A stretch of 64,000 nt of DNA from NCBI GenBank assembly GCA_963402885.1, contig OY727094.1, positions 19,346,501 to 19,410,500 on the forward strand, given 5' to 3'. Under the pieces are notes generated by a model. It ran no database searches and was not told the DNA's origin. It saw only the letters and a program-made list of their open reading frames with translations. Made by a program: the position numbers and the translations under genes. The stretch comes from Antedon bifida. Taxonomy: Eukaryota > Echinodermata > Crinoidea > Comatulida > Antedonidae. Positions 10,580 to 21,355 of the stretch are shown in pieces (the first letter of the stretch is position 1; each line of letters starts with the position of its first letter).

Positions 10580-11389
10580 CTAGATTTGAACTCGTCACTT
10601 TGACGAGTTCGGGTTATCCGCGGAAATGCAACATGCACATACGTTAAACTATTATGAACGTCGACAATTATTATGCCATCCTATGACATGCTTCCAGAAA
10701 ACTGAGGAGCTATAATAGATTCAAAATTGGCATTATTTTGACAATATTTCTAACTTTTTCAACTAAAACGCGCGCAAATGGTATAAATCAACGTGTTCGT
10801 ATGACATCATTTTAATTTGAAATGATGTCAATCTTTTTTAAAATGACTATAAAAGGCTGGAAAATCATAATTCAAGAGAAAAAAACATGATTTTCATGCT
10901 CCGTGCGCACCATACGCGTAAATTTTTTCGCGCGTGCGGGAATTTTTGACATGCTTAAAATGTCATGATCAGCGTAGAAAGTTGATTAGAAATTAATTTT
11001 GCGCATTTTGAAATTTTAAATGCGCGTGCGCGCGTAACTTTTTGTGAAACATGCCATTTTTAATCCATAGAAAGTTTGCCCTTGATATGACTTAAATTTT
11101 CACAAAGTGTCAATACAAAATGACTTTTGGTTTATAATCTATGATCAATCATTGAAATTCATAAAATCGCGCGTAACTTACGCTGCGCGACTCTAACGTC
11201 ATATAACGAAATTTCTTGCACATCTACAGCTACAGGTCACTCCTATGACAAAGTTATACAATCTTATGTTGACCAGAATTAGAGATACGCTGCCAACAAA
11301 ATTCCGGGAAAGAAAGAAGAATAACATAGAAGAAAAAAAAAAAGATCGTGACAATAACAAGGGGTTATCCGCCAAGTGCGGATAACCAA
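10580..11389 (-). mobile_element. HLE rolling-circle-like element with proven A^T insertion site
   Basis: Read on the minus strand, the element starts TTGG at 11389, folds a 5' hairpin (GGTTATCCGC, loop ACTTG, GCGGATAACC), and ends with a 3' hairpin (AACTCGTCA, loop AAG, TGACGAGTT) plus CAAATCTAG at 10580. Compared with 11690-12130, the host repeat reads GGATAA then TAAATCTAAC here but GGATAATAAATCTAAC without the insert. The element is therefore exactly 810 bp, sits between A and T, and made no target duplication. It is internally deleted relative to the 8534-10005 copy and encodes nothing recognisable. Confidence 0.85.
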
Positions 11390-11510
11390 TAAATCTAACA
11401 TGACAAGAACAATGACAAATTTGACTATCGATATGGCTATTCGAATTTGGCTGGTCGCAGGTCAATTTAATCCTTAGATAAATATATATCATGTTCAGGC
11501 ACGACACTAA
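11390..11510. repeat. Dispersed repeat, interrupted copy, right part
   Basis: TAAATCTAACATGACAAGAA and the following TATGGCTATTCGAATTTG match 12020-12125. This is the continuation of the repeat begun at 10241. Confidence 0.75.
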
Positions 11511-11689
11511 ATGGAACTTAATCGAGTGCTAATAGTCGGCATGATGATCAGAACACAATGAAGTGTATTATAATCTAATCAAGAAACCATAACAATTAAC
11601 ATAAATCACAAAGTAAAAGACAAAATAATATTAAACTCAAGAAAAAAGTGATTGTCTAAAAAGTATAGCGTGCGTTGATACAGTAATTA

Positions 11690-12130
11690 AAATAAGTTTA
11701 TGCAAAAGTGAACCATCATTGAGAATAGAGAGTATAGATTGAAAAACACAAGTAAAGTAGAGTAAAAAGAATGGTGATATAGTATACATCGTAACATGTT
11801 GTCAAATATTTTTTTAAATTGTCGTGAAGTACGGGGGAGTTACCTGTAGTACTAATAATAATAATTAAGCAAACAAATTTTAAGGAGAAAAACTTATAGA
11901 ACAAAACATACATGTAATTAATAAAATCCAAAAAGTTTATTTCCATTCGTCGTCGATTGTTTAAGACCCATAAATGTGAAAGTTAAGATCAGGTACGATC
12001 TAATGTCGGATTAAACAGTTCTATGGATAATAAATCTAACGTGACAAGAACAATGACAAATTTGACTATCGATATGGCTATTCGAATTTGCCTGGTCGCA
12101 GGTCATTTTAATTCCTAGATAAATATGAAA
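11690..12130. repeat. Dispersed repeat, uninterrupted copy (empty HLE site at 12020)
   Basis: Matches 10270-10579 plus 11390-11500 joined. It carries about 50 extra bases near 11815-11865 relative to the other copy. The site GGATAATAAATC at 12015-12026 is the unoccupied HLE target. Confidence 0.75.
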
Positions 12131-12696
12131 AAAATAACTTTAATACCAAGTCTATGGAACGCCAGAGAGAACTATGGTCATTTAAACCAGAGATCAGTTG
12201 TGCAATGGGCTAAATACATTTCTTTTTGCCGTTTGTAATGTATAGATTTAAAGCTATTTATTTATATTTATTTATTAAACTTTATCACTGCACACATAAA
12301 CACATAACAAAAAAGCAGCGAAAAGAAAGGGATGAACATGTGACAAGCACCTCTATAGTAACAAAAATACATACATACAAACATGCCAACAGAACTATTG
12401 ATGCCTGAATTGTTATATTATTTTACTGAATATTTTGGGCAAAAGGAATATTGATTAAATTTTAATTTTTTTTTTTATTTTACAGGTCCCGAAGATGCGT
12501 GTGCTTTGTGAAAATGTGTTTCTTTATGAATATAATAAATGTAAAACATACGAATAAAAGTGTTTTTGACTGGCACATAAAAAAACTTCATCATCAGCAT
12601 CACCTCCTTCTTATTGAAACAAATGATAGCTTTGCGATATAAGGGAAGTTTCACTTATAATTTCCAAACAAAATGCCCTAGGATGAGTTTTACAAG
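12131..12696. other. No recognised gene
   Basis: AT-rich sequence with an AAGCAGCGAAAAGAAAGG patch and short open frames. I see no exon with usable splice sites and no repeat with clear ends. Confidence 0.4.
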
Positions 12697-12768
12697 GCTC
12701 ATCAAACATTAGTGCCTTGGGCTCATCAAACATTAGTGCCTTGGGCTCATCAAACATTAGTGCCTTGG
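12697..12768. repeat. 24-bp tandem repeat, three perfect units
   Basis: The unit starts GCTCATCAAACATTAGTG and ends CCTTGG. The three copies occupy 12697-12720, 12721-12744 and 12745-12768 without a mismatch, so the array is recent. Confidence 0.95.
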
Positions 12769-13483
12769 TTTTAATACCTTTAGTACACACAAATGATCTT
12801 TGAAACCGCCGCTAATGGTAACAGTACATATCTGAGGGGATTTTTCTTTGTCATTGTCAGACGCATTTCGTCATAAAATATTTGTTTAAAAAAACAAAGG
12901 CGGGCTAAAAATCCAACGCTAAACAGTTACTATGCGCTAAACAAGCACACGTATCTTTTTTTATATAATGTGGTCTTCCTTTTGCATATTAAATTTCAAT
13001 AAACATGCGATGACACGCGATGCATTGTTTGACCAAATATCCAAGGAAGAGGGTTCGATCAATTACGCAGAGATTCTTATTTTTTCTCATTCAAATCAGA
13101 TAATTATCGGATAAATGCGATAATTTTTAACATTTGATATGAAGGACAAATTGTTGCAATGTGATTGGGTATCTGGTTGTTTGGTAATGACTAATGCACT
13201 TTTATTGGTTGAAAAATTAACCGATATTTTGTTTTGGCTGCGGAAACGGCCGTATTGAGCTGCACGCATGCCATGCATGCGCTGCCGCTAAAAACCAAAA
13301 ACACCGGGATTCCGCCTTTTATGTAAATGGTGATGTTTTTTTCTATATAAAACAAAAGCTATATATTTAAAAATAAAACTGGTGTAGGGCTACGTATCAG
13401 TCTGCAAATGAGATTGTTTTTAATGTATCGAAAAGCGGACAATCCTGCCAGCGAAGGTGTCCAAGTGCCTGTTTCTGCTGAGC
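12769..13483. other. No recognised gene
   Basis: Mixed AT-rich sequence with a GCATGCCATGCATGCGC patch near 13265. No supported coding sequence or repeat boundary. Confidence 0.4.
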
Positions 13484-13640
13484 AGAAATAATCGATTATT
13501 AACAGTTTATTTTTTTAATCGATTATTTTTGGGCAGCAGAAACGGCGCAAAAATAAAATAACCGATTAAATTTAACTCAATCCATTGCGTGTTTTAATCG
13601 ATTATTTCTTGTTTTAACCGATTATTGCGGAGCAGTTTTG
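13484..13640. repeat. Cluster of TAATCGATTA-type palindromes
   Basis: Three perfect TAATCGATTA palindromes (near 13491, 13517 and 13595) and two TAACCGATTA variants lie within about 130 bases, separated by CAGCAGAAA and GAGCAG words. TAAT(N2)ATTA is the P2 site bound by paired-class homeodomain dimers, so a regulatory cluster is possible; a decayed MITE with repeated GCAGAAA words is the other reading. Confidence 0.5.
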
Positions 13641-15099
13641 AGCTGCAACACAAATAGCGATTATTGACCACACTTTGACCTCTAGAGTATGGCAACCCTC
13701 ATTCACAAAGCATGCTGTTTATTTGCGCGATCGACGACGATCAGCGATGTGGACCGAATAACAATCAAATTGGAATGTATAAGGCTTAATTTAGGCTAGT
13801 GTCTTACCGCAATCATTCACAACAAATAGCTGATAAATACCAAGTATTTATAAGAGACACTAGTTTCAATGTTTCGATTTGTCCACTATATTCTATATCG
13901 TATGCGTATTATACTTTTCTTATTTCTGCATATTATTATTATACCCCAAACGGGGCTAGGCTCATAACACAATATTTCCTTTTTTTTTCAATTGTTATTT
14001 GTTTCATCTTTTAAGCACTTGAGTTTACATGTCCCAAACGTAATAAAAGTTACCGGTATCTGTTTGACAGTGAGGGTACTTACGTATGAATCGTATATCG
14101 TATAAAACAGCAAAAAGATTAGATTGATAGGCGCGGCACAGAAAGAATAAAACTGGTATTAATACTATTACTGGTAAATAATTTATAAATATCTAAATTA
14201 ATTTCCGACATTTAAATAATACAATTTGCAAAATAAAACGAAAAACCCAAAACCACTTTATTTTCAAAAAGCACACATATTTCTTGGCACACTGTAAAAT
14301 AAATTGAGAACAAAAATGTATTAGGCCTAGGTTTAATAAACATCCTTACATCATAACGTTAGAGTGCAACGTTTGCAGTATTTAGTAAAATATTAACATT
14401 TTAACACACACATGGCATGGCATGTCATACATAGCTTATTAATTTAATAATTATGCAACAATAAATATAATTACAATTCTGGCGGCCGAAATGAACAATA
14501 CATATTTTGTCCTTTTGGCGTTTCATGAATTTGACAATTCCATAACTGGCGGCCGAAATGACTGGCGGCCGAAATGATCAGACACCGTACTAGGCCTACG
14601 CTAGGCCTAGGCCCTAGACGCGCCTGGCCTAGCCTAGTAGGCTAAAAAGCCTAGCTAGCTAGGCCTAGTTACTAGTAGTAGGCTACTACTAACTACCCCA
14701 GCCTAGTAGGCTAGAGAGTAGATAGTAACAAATGTTTATATAATTTATATAAGTAAGTACCGGCCCTTTTTCTTCATATTTTCAGCCTCCGAGTTCCACT
14801 CTCTACTTTGCAAATAATAACAATAATTAATAGGCACGTGGAATGAAATATTTAATATTCCGGCCTAGGCTTAGTTAGGCTCCACACGTAACGTCGTAAC
14901 AACTACTACCAAAGAATATATCAGAGGTATATTGAAACATACCAAATTGACTATATTGAGAATTCTCAACTATTACCACAGTACGACTGTACGACGAAGT
15001 CTACTGCTATAATCGGATAGGCTGATTTCCTTGTTCATTTAATTACTGAATTCTGATTGGTAGTAAAGGAAATTCTTTTGTACACAAAATAATTACGGT
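13641..15099. other. Gene-poor stretch with small repeats
   Basis: Contains three copies of GGCGGCCGAAATGA (about 14481, 14544, 14561) and an AGGCCTAG-rich tract at about 14583-14710. No exon could be supported. Confidence 0.45.
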
Positions 15100-15770
15100 T
15101 TAAATTCCTTAGTTGTGTACGAACCACTTTCTGTAGATTTGAATGCATGCATATTTTTAACAATGTTATTAAAAATCGCACTATGGAAAATTGGTTTAAT
15201 TTACTGAAACAAAATATTTTAGATAATGTAAATATTAATCAATGGTCAGAGGACTTTGCATCTAAATCGTCGCTATCATTTTATTATAAGTTAAAATCAA
15301 AGCCGGATCTTGAAAAGTTTTTACTTGATAAAACAAATTTTAATGGTGCCCGTCTTAAATTTCAAGCCGTTCCAATACTCTCCCTTTAAATTTTAAATTA
15401 AGTAAATGGACCGTGGATAATGATGGTCTCTGTTCATTACGTAACTCTGGAAATATAGAGGACATATCTCACTTTTTATTTAGTTGTGATGCATTACAAT
15501 GTGTAAGAGAAGAACAGCTCAATATACCTAAACAAGACTTAATTTTTCATAACGAGTTAGATGTTTGGGAAACATTCTGCACCAGTAACAATGACGAAAA
15601 AATGTTATATGTTCTGGGGACGGACGGATACACTTCCCCTCAGTAATAATGTTCTATTGTGTCTTGACAAATTTTGTAAAGTATGTGACCTAACAAGATC
15701 ATGGAAAATACGAAACAATCTTATACAACTCGCAGATAGCATGTAATGTTTTTGTTTTGTTGCGGTATAA
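15100..15770 (+). mobile_element. LINE C-terminal fragment with zinc-ribbon-like domain
   Basis: Two frames, joined by at least one frame change near 15390, read LSFYYKLKSKPDLEKFLLDK and GARLKFQ, then CSLRNSGNIEDISHFLFSC. This matches the C-terminal domain of non-LTR retrotransposons that carries a C-x2-C...H-x3-C zinc ribbon; the first cysteine pair is damaged (CSLR in place of CxxC). A third block ends WKIRNNLIQLADSM. It is a dead 3' fragment. Confidence 0.65.
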
Positions 15771-16029
15771 ACATCTTTTTATTTTGAGTTTTTAATATTA
15801 CTATTTTATAATTTTGGTACAATATTTTTCAGTTATTACTGTAGGCCTACTACTTGTTTGTATTTCTTTTCTTTTTAATTCATTGTATATTGCATAAGTG
15901 ACGTACGACTACGATAGCGATCGTGTCGGCAGTTTTATTTTGGCCTATATGTTTGTTTTTATTAATTTGTATCTGTTGAATGTCTATCTGTATATAGAAC
16001 GCACCGTGTATGAACGGGTGCCACCGTAA

Positions 16030-16215
16030 AGTAGTGTTAATGTTTAAACGCTAAAATTAACACGTTTAAGTGTTAATGTCAAAATTATTAACACGTTTAA
16101 GTGTTAATGTTTCCATAATTATTAACACGTTTAGGTGTTCATGTTTCAAAGTTATTAACACGTTTATGTGTTAAAGTTCCAAATTATTAACACGTTCAGG
16201 CGTTAAAAGAAATAA
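16030..16215. repeat. About 40-bp minisatellite built on TTAACACGTTTAAGTGTTAA
   Basis: Five imperfect units, each with the palindrome TTAACACGTTTAAGTGTTAA or a one- or two-base variant, separated by short AT-rich spacers. The repeated palindromes could extrude hairpins. Confidence 0.85.
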
Positions 16216-16370
16216 CACATATACACGTTTATGAGTGGATAACACTTTATTAATGCTAAAACATGTTTATATACAGAATGGTGTTAAAGTACTCTTAAAT
16301 AGTATCTGTAATAAACACAAAAATGAAAAAACAATCATTTTTGTCACTGTTTTAGATCTTGTAAATGCGA

Positions 16371-16547
16371 TCATTGCTTTGCGTTTTTTACTTTGGTAGC
16401 GAATGTTTGGAACAGTGTGCCCTTAAAAGTTTTAAACTGCCCTTCACCAACAATAAATATCTTTGTACTACCGTCCATACACACAATGCGTAGGGCAAGA
16501 GGACTTTTGTCTTGAATCTTTTCAGTCATCTGATCTATTTCCTCTAC
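16371..16547 (-). CDS. Terminal exon of an unrecognised gene
   Basis: On the minus strand a strong acceptor (CCTTATTTCAG) at 16548 opens 58 codons and a TGA stop at 16371-16373. The peptide begins VEEIDQMTEKIQDK and contains IVCMDGSTKIFIVGEGQFKT, ending TKVKNAKQ. The predicted alternation of beta-strand-like segments looks like a compact folded domain, but I do not recognise the family. It joins in phase 0 to the exon at 16769-16864. No upstream exons were found in the window, so the gene is either a 5'-truncated fragment or has far upstream exons. Confidence 0.65.
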   Translation of the reverse strand, partial: VEEIDQMTEKIQDKSPLALRIVCMDGSTKIFIVGEGQFKTFKGTLFQTFATKVKNAKQ

Positions 16548-16768
16548 CTGAAATAAGGAAATGTAAATTGATTTCATTTTCAGTTATTTTATTTGATTGA
16601 GAGTCACTTTTAGGCATATCTAACTGATGCATGGTCAGGTGGATATTATATTTTAATAATAATAATAATAATATGTCAGTTTTTATATAGCGCGCTACAC
16701 ATTTAAGACTCGGAGCGAAAATCAAACTATACATAAATCAATGTGAATATTACTATTAAATCACCTAC

Positions 16769-16864
16769 TTCCAACATTGTCATGACGGTCTTGGATCTGG
16801 TACCTTTGCCTTTGACAACGGCAACCTTCTTCTCCAGGATGTCTAGTAGTCTAATCGAATCATC
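16769..16864 (-). CDS. Penultimate exon of the same unrecognised gene
   Basis: An AG acceptor (GGAGCTCAG) at 16865 opens 32 codons, DDSIRLLDILEKKVAVVKGK followed by GTRSKTVMTMLE, ending at a GAA|GTAGGT donor. The phase-0 join to 16547 gives LE-VEEIDQM. Both exons have clean splice sites and no internal stops, and their composition is richer in GC than the surroundings, which supports real coding origin. Function unknown. Confidence 0.65.
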
Positions 16865-17389
16865 CTGAGCTCCATCAAAATAAAATAAATTAATAAAAAA
16901 TTTAAAATTAAAACCAATTTAAAAACAATTAAAAAAATTGTAATTTCGCGGAGGGCCTAATAAACTAAAAAAAATGTATGGACCTTAGAAGTAGACTGGC
17001 CTAGCTAGTGGCTCAAATTTGAATTGGTAATATGACCCATTTATTTTTAAATAGGTAGCCCGGTAGGCAAGGAGTAGGCAGGCATATTAATAATAGGTAT
17101 GTAGGCCTAGGCCTAAAATTAAGTACTAAAAATAAAGAGGGCCTAGGACTAGTAGTAGGCCTAGGCCCCTACTAGGCCTATATAAAATAGTAGGGTAGGC
17201 CTATGCTAGGGCCTAGTAAATATAGGCACAGGCCTAGCTAGGCTAGTATTCAGAAAATAGGCTAGGCTAGTAGGCCTAGAGAGGGTAGTAGGCAGGCTAG
17301 CTAGGCCTCCGATTATCGCTCGCCAATGAAAAACAATGGCGCCTAAATCTCTAACCGGCCTCTCGCTCGCGCGCCGCGTGATCATGTAA
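16865..17389. other. AGGCCTAG-rich tract and GC-rich patch
   Basis: About 17040-17310 is dominated by overlapping AGGCCTA / TAGGC words. A GC-rich patch at 17310-17390 contains GCCAATG and ACAATGGCGCC, which could be promoter-like, but no exon is supported next to it. Confidence 0.4.
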
Positions 17390-17850
17390 CTTAAGGCTGG
17401 TTTCCTGTCGACGTAAAGCCTGTTTTCCTGTCGACGTTATTCGACGCTATCGTCGTTGATCGTTAACAGTTCAACGACGATCGTTTGAAAACGATCAAGT
17501 TGAAATGATCGATAGCAGTACCTTTTCCTGTAAATCGTTAACATTTCAATGTTTACGTAGAAGATTGCCGATTATTGTTAACGATAGCATAGAATAACGA
17601 TTGTTACGTCGTTTTTACGTAAGAAACCAACATTTGACAGGAAACCGCTTACGACAATATTTTGGTGAAATCGACGTAAACGCAAGAAAAATAGACGATC
17701 GACAGGAAACTGGGGTATCGAATCTCCGTCTGATACGTCGATTTATCGCGAATTTACAGGAAACCGGGATTTTATTGCTTGCGATCACTTGCGTTGCGTT
17801 ATTAACGATTCTTACGTAAAGTTGACTTGGAGTCAACTTTACGTAAGCGT
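17390..17850. mobile_element. MITE-like region with CCTGTCGACG words and a terminal hairpin
   Basis: The left side repeats CTGTTTTCCTGTCGACG, and ACAGGAAAC words recur in the opposite orientation to the right. At 17811-17847 a perfect hairpin has arms CTTACGTAAAGTTGAC and GTCAACTTTACGTAAG around a TTGGA loop. Related sequence occurs at 51279-51857. No coding sequence. Confidence 0.5.
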
Positions 17851-17969
17851 AAGAGTCGTAAGCGCAAGATATATATAAATGGAAATGGATAGGCCTATTT
17901 TTAATAGATACGAAAATACGAATTTCTTTAATAAAAGCAGCTTTTTTACAACACCTCTTTACCAAAAAA

Positions 17970-18489
17970 GGATAAAAATTAGCCCTATATTAAAAACGTA
18001 AAATTATATTCAAGTTTATAACATTAATGTACGATCCTGTTTAACACTGTTCTCAACTATAGTCATTTTCATATACTTGAGCACAGTGATAATATGAAAA
18101 AAATAATAACACTATAATATTTGTAGATGAATATGACGCGGACACGTACATATTATGTTGATGAGTATAATTGATACAAATTGACTTTTAAAAATGAAAT
18201 AACACTAATGATTGTAGATGATTATGACGTGGACAAGTACATTTATTGATGAGTATATTGATATAAATCGACTTTTAAAAGTAGAATTAACACTAATGAT
18301 TGTAGATAAATATGACGTGAAATTGCACATATACATTATGTTGATAAGTAGTATATTAATATAAATCGACTTTTAAAAGTGAAATAACACTAATATTTGT
18401 AGATGAATATGACGTGGTCACGATTTACATATGTTGATGGTATATTGATATAAATTGACTAAAAAATGAAATAACACTAATGATCATAT
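17970..18489. repeat. Left arm of a large inverted structure: about 115-bp tandem units
   Basis: After a segment (about 18030-18085) that is the reverse complement of the satellite unit at 19928 onward, four diverged units follow, each with TAGATGAATATGACGTGG, an ACGTACATT-like part and ATCGACTTTTAAAAGT. The same unit lies in the opposite orientation at 18866-19530. Confidence 0.8.
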
Positions 18490-18865
18490 ACTCATCAGCA
18501 ACATAATGTTGCAACTGCTTCTCATTACATACAAAGCTCTAAATGGACTTGCACCTCAGTATGTTGCTGATCTTGTTCTTTACACTTCGTCTCGTTCACT
18601 GCGTTCATCTAATAAACTTCTCCTTCATGTTCCTAAATGGAAACTTCAGACATATGGCCATCGTGCATTTTCCTGTGCAGCACCCATTTTGTGGAATAAA
18701 CTGCCAATCGACATAAAGACATCTGAAAACATCAACACTTTTAAAACACGACTAAAAACCCATTTTTACACAGAGGCATTTCCTGCTTAACTTTGTCAAG
18801 CGCCTTTGAACATTATTATGGATACTGGCGCTATATAAATCTGATTGATTGATTGATTGATTGAA
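18490..18865 (+). mobile_element. LINE (CR1/L2-like) 3' end fragment with (ATTG)n tail
   Basis: A 94-residue open frame reads ITYKALNGLAPQYVADL, then LRSSNKLLLHVPKW, YGHRAFSCAAPILWNKLP and INTFKTRLKTHF. These are the conserved C-terminal motifs of CR1/L2-type elements. The 3' end GCGCTATATAAATCTGATTG followed by ATTG repeats is characteristic. It sits at the centre between two inverted tandem arrays. Confidence 0.85.
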
Positions 18866-19530
18866 TGTACGTGTCCACGTCATATTCATCTACAAATATT
18901 AATGTTATTTCACTTTTAAAAGTCGATTTACATCAATATACTCATCAACATAATATATACGTGACGTGTCCACGTCATATTCATCTACAAATATTAGTGT
19001 TATTTCACTTTTAAAAGTCGATTTATATCAATATACTCATTAATGTACTTGTCCACGTCATATTCATTTACAAATCAGTGTTATTTCACTTTTTGAAGTC
19101 AATTATATCAATATAGGCCTACTCATCAACATATGTACGTGTCCACGTCATATTCATCTACAAATATTAATGTTATTTCACTTTTAAAAGTCGATTTATA
19201 TAAATATACTCATTATCAACATATGTAAATCGTGTCCAAGTCATATTCATCTACAAATATTAGTGTTATTTCATTATTAAAAGTCGATTTATATAAATAT
19301 ACTACTCATCAATATAATGTACGTGCAATTCATTCAGTCATATTCATCTACAAATAAAGTTTTTATTACGGTAATTTTAAAAGTCTATTCATATCAATAC
19401 CCATCAACGTAACTATGTACGTGTGCATATTATATATTCAAAAATATATACCTCAACATAAATGTCATATCATCTACAGTCATTAGTGTTATTTCACTTT
19501 AAATATTAGTAAATCCAAAGGCAAAATAGG
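18866..19530. repeat. Right arm: about 115-bp tandem units in inverted orientation
   Basis: About six units with GTCCACGTCATATTCATCTA, then GTTATTTCACTTTTAAAAGT and ATTTATATCAATATACTCAT. They are the reverse complement of the units at 18085-18489 and are not identical to each other. Confidence 0.85.
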
Positions 19531-19927
19531 CCTACTGAAATATCTTTTACTTTATCGTTTTGATTTAGCTTTTCGTTTTTTTTTTGTATCTCCATTGAGA
19601 TCCAGCCACTGATATCCACAGTATTGTCATTGTTTCAGATGTTGCCTACATATTATTTGCATATATAATAAGCACACGTAAGGCCTACAGAAGTTGATAG
19701 GTATTGATATAAGACTTTTAAAAGTACCGTAATAAACACTTTATTTGTAGATGAATATGACATGGACACGTTGCAATAAATACTATCGTTATATCGTATA
19801 CATGATGAGTATTGATATAAATCGACTTTTTAAAGTGGAATAACAATAAAATGCATATAGATGGATATGGCCTCAACAAGTATTGTATTAAGCGGTAGGC
19901 CTACTGTATATTATTATTGATAGACTA
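19531..19927. other. Junction region between the arrays
   Basis: Contains a short block near 19588-19615 (TGTATCTCCATTGAGATCCA) that recurs inverted near 30225-30255, and at about 19690-19870 partial tandem units in the orientation of the left arm. No gene seen. Confidence 0.5.
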
Positions 19928-21250
19928 TATAGTTGAGAACAGTGTTAAACTGGATCGTACATTAATGTTATTTGTTGTATATTGTTAAGTTTATCCTATT
20001 CTTTATCACTGTGCTCAAGTATACCAAAATGACTATATGAGAACAGTGTTAAACGGGATCGTACATTAATGTTATTTGTTGTATATTGTTAAGTTTATCC
20101 TATTCTTTATCACTGTGCTCAAGTATACCAAAATGACTATAGTTGAGAACAGTGTTAAACTGGATCGTACATTAATGTTATTTGTTGTATATTGTTAAGT
20201 TTATCCTATTCTTTATCACTGTGCTCAAGTATACCAAAATGACTATAGTTGAGAACAGCGTTAAACGGGATCGTACATTAATGTTATTTTCTGTTTATTC
20301 GAAGTTTATCCTATTCTTTATCACTGTGCTCAAGTATACCAAAATGACTATAGTTGAGAACAGCGTTAAACGGGATCGTACATTAATGTTATTTTCTGTT
20401 TATTCGAAGTTTATCCTATTCTTTATCATCTGTGCTCAAGTATACCAAAATGACTATAGTTGAGAAGAGTGTTAAACTGGATCGTACAATAATGTTATTT
20501 GTTGTATATTGTTAAGTTTATCCTATTCTTTATCACTGTGCTCAAGTATACCAAAATGGCTATAGTTGAGAACAGTGTTAAACTGGATCGTACATTAATG
20601 TTATTTGTTGTATATTGTTAAGTTTATCCAATTCTTATCACTGTGCTAAAGTATACCAAAATGACTATAGTTGAGAACAGTGTTAAACTGGATCGTACAA
20701 TAATGTTATTTGTTGTATATTGTTAAGTTTAGCAATTCTTATCACTGTGCTCAAGTATACCAAAATGACTATAGTTGAGAACAGTGTTAAACTGGATCGT
20801 ACATTAATGTTATTTGTTGTATATTGTTAAGTTTATCCTATTCTTTATTACTGTGCTCAAGTATACCAAAATGACTATAGTTGAGAACAGTGTTAAACGG
20901 GATCGTACATTAATGTTATTTGTTGTATATTGTTAAGTTTATCCTATTCTTTATTACTGTGCTCAAGTATACCAAAATGACTATAGTTGAGAACAGTGTT
21001 AAACTGGATCGTACATTAATGTTATTTGTTGTATATTGTTAAGTTTATCCTATTCTTTATTACTGTGCTCAAGTATACCAAAATGACTATAGTTGAGAAC
21101 AGTGTTAAACGGGATCGTACATTAATGTTATTTGTTGTATATTGTTAAGTTTATCCTATTCTTTATCACTGTGCTCAAGTATACCAAAATGACTATAGTT
21201 GAGAACAGTGTTAAACTGCATCGTACATTGATGTTATTTGTTGTATATTG
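19928..21250. repeat. 106-bp satellite array, about 12 units
   Basis: The unit begins TATAGTTGAGAACAGTGTTA, includes GGATCGTACATTAATGTTAT and ends CTCAAGTATACCAAAATGAC. The spacing between successive starts is about 106 bases. Two variants recur: AAACTGG versus AAACGGG, and GTATATTGTTAAG versus GTTTATTCGAAG. The units are nearly identical, so the array is young. A single inverted, diverged unit is at about 18030-18085. A 93-residue open frame at 20182-20463 is only satellite translated and is not a gene. Confidence 0.95.
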
Positions 21251-21355
21251 AGTTTATCCTTTGCTTTACTGTGCTTTGATTTGCTGAGCAAGTTTGGTTA
21301 CCCCGCCTCCATATGCTGCCCACTAAATTGGGGTTCCCTAGCTTTTCTATAAAAA

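Noticed and set aside
11199-11507. 102-residue minus-strand frame
   Set aside because: Lies across an HLE end and its flanking repeat; no domain and no conservation of the frame in the other copies.
12697-12768. Possible CRISPR-like array
   Set aside because: Head-to-tail perfect 24-mers without spacers in a eukaryotic context; it is a simple tandem repeat.
17335-17390. ATG in ACAATGGCGCC with a short plus-strand peptide MAPKSLTGLSLARR
   Set aside because: It stops after 17 codons with no donor that leads to a credible exon.
20182-20463. 93-residue frame with three repeats of KFILFFITVLKYTKM
   Set aside because: Translation of the 106-bp satellite.
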